A model generated the notes under the pieces. That model was given only the letters and a program-made list of their open reading frames with translations. It was not told where the DNA came from and did no database searches. A DNA stretch of 64,000 nt from Magnetospirillum sp. SS-4 (GTDB taxonomy: Bacteria > Pseudomonadota > Alphaproteobacteria > Rhodospirillales > Magnetospirillaceae). The DNA is taken from contig NZ_CACVCH010000092.1 of NCBI RefSeq assembly GCF_902729425.1, forward strand, positions 62,001 through 126,000, given 5' to 3'. The position numbers and the translations under genes are program-made. Shown here in pieces: positions 61,728 through 64,000 of this stretch (positions are counted from its first letter, which is position 1; every line of letters starts with the position of its first letter).

Positions 61728-64000
61728 GATGCCTGCTCCTCGTTCAACGGGCCATCCACCGGGCGCAGTCGCACCCGCACCACGTCGGCGCCCGATCCGG
61801 TGGCGTCGGTCAGTTCCAGGGCCATGCCCGACATGGACGAGACCGCGTTCAGCGACGGATAGCCGAGGTCCTTGGCATAGGGCGTCTTCCAGTGCTGGAA
61901 CTGTCCGGGAATGACGATGGTGTCGGGGCGGCAGCCCTGGACCACGGCGGCCTTGCCCCGGGTCGCGCCCACCGGCGAGGCCACCTCGACCCAGCCGCCG
62001 TCATTGATGCCGAGCCGCTTGGCCGTCCCGGCATTGATGATGATCCGGCCATGGCCGCGCATGTTGGACGCCACCTCGTTCATCAGCGGGATGCCGGAAT
62101 TGCTGCCGGTGGAGTACTGCATGCTCTTGGTGGTGATGCCCCAATAGGGATACTCGCCGGGGTCCTCGCCGGCGTTGCGCAGCGCGTCGACCCAGTGTCC
62201 GGGCACGTCGTCCCAGTGGGGCAGAGCGCGGTATTCGGTCAACTGGGTGTCCCACCAGTGGATGCCCTGGCTGTGCAGGCGGCGCTTCAACTCCTCGCCG
62301 ATCTTCAGCAGGCGTTCCTGATAGGGCAGCTCGAAGCGCAGGCCCTGTTCCACCATGGTGGGGTAGAGGTACCAGTCGGCGCGGGCGAAGGGCACGACGA
62401 AGAAGCCGTTGGCCTTCATCCATTCCAGATCCTTGACCTCCTTGCCGCCGGTCATCTCGAAGGTGGCGGCCTTGCAGGCGGCGTCCCAGATGGAATCGGT
62501 CTCGGGAAACCGGTCGGTGGGCAGGCTGAAGTCGTAGCCCTCACCTTTGAGCGGCACCAGGGCGGCGCCGCGATTGATGCGCTCCACGTATTCCGGCAGC
62601 AACCCGACGCGGCGCGACAGTTCGGTGGCGATCCAGGTGAAGTCGCGGGCCTCGCCCTGGGGCTCGGTCACCGGCTGGCGCAGCACCACGCCGCGGTGGT
62701 CCCAGTGCTGCTCGACGAACTTGGTGCCGCCGACCCGGATCAACTGGGTGCCCTCCAGGTCGGTGGCCTCGGGCAGCAGGATGTCGGCCATGTGGTTGGT
62801 TTCGTCCATGGTGTAGGCGAAGGCCACGATGTAGGGCATCTGCGAGATGGTCTCGGCCAGCCGCTCGATCTCCCAGAACGAGATCGCCGGGTTGGTGCGG
62901 TAGGCGAACCACACTTCCGGCATGGTCGGCTTCGGCCAGTTCTCGGGCGATTCGCGCATGAACATCCAGGCGAGATGGGTCGGCCCCAGCGCCTGGCTCC
63001 ACGGCCCGTTGCCCACATGCGGCACCAAGGTGCGGTGCGCGTTGCGCCCGGTCGGCTTTCCGATCCATTTGTCGGGGGTGGTCGGATTGAAATTGCAGGT
63101 CATGAAGCCGTCCTCGCCGGGCTTCACCGTGGCCAGACGGTTGTCGTGCGGACGGTTGATGCGAACCGTGGTGCCCAGCGTACCGCCCGGAACCTCCAGC
63201 GCGCCGACGATGGTGGCCAGCACGGTACGGCCCCAGCAGCATTCGAAGGCGCCCCAGCCGTTGTTGACGGTCTTGCCCAGCGTCACCGCCACCGGGCGGA
63301 ACGGCAGGATCTGGCCGTCGATCTCGACGGTCTCGCCGACGCAGGCGTTGTCCAGGTATTCCAGCGCCACCCGGCGGATGGTGGCGGCCGGCACGTCGCA
63401 GACGGCGGCGGCCCATTCCGGGGTGTAGGGGCGCATGGCCTCGACCATGGCGGCGAACGAGGGATGGGCGGCAACCGATTCGAAGCGTTCGACCTCGCCG
63501 TCGGGGCCGTGGGTGATCGCGGCGGCGACGGTGTAGGTCCCGTCCAGCGCCGGCACCGCGCCGGGATGATCGAACGGCACGGCGGCGCCGGTGAGGGTAT
63601 CCCACATCAGCGGCTTGGCGGTCTCGGGATCGCGCAGGTAATAGCCGTTGGGCGCCACCAGATAGGGGGCGGCGGTGCGGTCGCGCAGGAAGGGCACGTC
63701 GAGCCGGTCCAGCGGCACCTCGGACAGCAGGACGTGCAGCATGCCGAACATGAAGGCGGGATCGGTCTTGGGCTTGATGGGAACCCATTCCGCCGAGCAG
63801 CCGGCGGTCACCGACAGATGCGGCTCGACATGGACGCGCTTGACGCCCCGGATGCGGGCGTCGGCATGGCGGCGCACGGCGCAGACGCCACCGGTCACCT
63901 CGACATTGGCGCCGAACGAGACGATGTAGCGGGTGTTGGTGGTGTCGGCGCAGACGGTGAAGGCGCGGTGCCAGAACTCGCCGTAGAGGTGCTCGGAGTG
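61724..64000 (-). CDS. padB: Phenylacetyl-CoA:acceptor oxidoreductase molybdopterin subunit (5' end outside window)
   Basis: The frame is open through base 64000, so the start and any N-terminal FeS cluster or Tat signal lie beyond the window; about 759 residues are visible. It is a DMSO-reductase-family molybdopterin oxidoreductase (MADILLPEATDLEGTQLIRVGG, YRTNPAISFW and the C-terminal cofactor-binding domain with NDGGWVEVASPVG are recognisable). With padC, padD and fdhD it matches the padBCD set that oxidises phenylacetyl-CoA at the alpha carbon to phenylglyoxylate. The substrate is inferred from context; other molybdenum hydroxylases of this family are possible. Confidence 0.85.
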   Translation of the reverse strand, partial: HSEHLYGEFWHRAFTVCADTTNTRYIVSFGANVEVTGGVCAVRRHADARIRGVKRVHVEPHLSVTAGCSAEWVPIKPKTDPAFMFGMLHVLLSEVPLDRLDVPFLRDRTAAPYLVAPNGYYLRDPETAKPLMWDTLTGAAVPFDHPGAVPALDGTYTVAAAITHGPDGEVERFESVAAHPSFAAMVEAMRPYTPEWAAAVCDVPAATIRRVALEYLDNACVGETVEIDGQILPFRPVAVTLGKTVNNGWGAFECCWGRTVLATIVGALEVPGGTLGTTVRINRPHDNRLATVKPGEDGFMTCNFNPTTPDKWIGKPTGRNAHRTLVPHVGNGPWSQALGPTHLAWMFMRESPENWPKPTMPEVWFAYRTNPAISFWEIERLAETISQMPYIVAFAYTMDETNHMADILLPEATDLEGTQLIRVGGTKFVEQHWDHRGVVLRQPVTEPQGEARDFTWIATELSRRVGLLPEYVERINRGAALVPLKGEGYDFSLPTDRFPETDSIWDAACKAATFEMTGGKEVKDLEWMKANGFFVVPFARADWYLYPTMVEQGLRFELPYQERLLKIGEELKRRLHSQGIHWWDTQLTEYRALPHWDDVPGHWVDALRNAGEDPGEYPYWGITTKSMQYSTGSNSGIPLMNEVASNMRGHGRIIINAGTAKRLGINDGGWVEVASPVGATRGKAAVVQGCRPDTIVIPGQFQHWKTPYAKDLGYPSLNAVSSMSGMALELTDATGSGADVVRVRLRPVDGPLNEEQAS

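Overview
The window is GC-rich, densely packed, and reads as the chromosome of an alphaproteobacterium. The closest fit is a Magnetospirillum/Paramagnetospirillum-type member of the Rhodospirillales, inferred from gene content and not from any search. In favour are the tightly overlapping ATGA junctions, a PhaR/PhaA/PhaB polyhydroxyalkanoate set, anaerobic aromatic metabolism, formate respiration and several hemerythrin-type oxygen sensors. I see no tRNA, rRNA, CRISPR array, insertion sequence, integrase or phage gene. No gene-free stretch exceeds 300 bases; the longest (about 12462-12723, 46343-46618 and 51428-51710) are promoter regions described below.

Layout, left to right. 0-1.05 kb: the end of an unrecognised membrane protein. 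1.07-5.6 kb: a zinc-homeostasis locus with two divergent units (znuA-hisI-COG0523 GTPase, and zur-znuC-znuB) around one Zur-type palindrome. 5.6-6.8 kb: an unrecognised 384-residue protein. 6.8-12.5 kb: a six-gene formate dehydrogenase operon (TorD-type chaperone, small Tat protein, alpha, beta, a small lipoprotein, gamma cytochrome b). 12.7-15.1 kb: an ABC-type permease and membrane-fusion protein with no ATPase beside them. 15.3-20.9 kb: a complete biotin locus, bioF-H-C-D-A divergent from bioB. 21.0-26.0 kb: a TonB-dependent uptake locus (DUF2946-like, receptor, Asp-box protein, thioredoxin-like, TonB). 26.1-29.1 kb: paaI-paaJ-paaK. 29.2-34.4 kb: nadA-nadC-nadB, continuing into a cyclic-nucleotide-binding protein and an exported protein, then a DsbA/ScsC-like oxidoreductase. 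34.6-36.0 kb: response regulator, bacteriohemerythrin, ArfB. 36.0-40.3 kb: PHA genes. 40.4-46.3 kb: HD-GYP regulator, serB, DUF1015, PAS-EAL protein.

46.6-64 kb is the most coherent block. A LivKHMGF-type ABC importer is followed by five genes in the order gamma, delta, alpha, FAD/NAD subunit, beta+ferredoxin, which matches the phenylglyoxylate:acceptor oxidoreductase genes padEFGHI of Azoarcus. Facing them are padB (cut by the window edge), fdhD, padC and padD, encoding a molybdenum enzyme resembling phenylacetyl-CoA:acceptor oxidoreductase. With the phenylacetate-CoA ligase at 26-27 kb they give a route phenylacetate -> phenylacetyl-CoA -> phenylglyoxylate -> benzoyl-CoA.

Two observations stand out. 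First, a near-palindromic site upstream of paaI (29140-29177) recurs upstream of padE (51636-51662), suggesting one regulator for two loci 22 kb apart. Second, between the two pad operons lies an 871-residue protein combining a metallo-beta-lactamase fold with HxHxDH, two cyclic-nucleotide-binding-like domains and a C-terminal hemerythrin domain, plausibly an oxygen or redox sensor for this anaerobic pathway. Functional names rest on motif recognition and gene order; no database search was possible.
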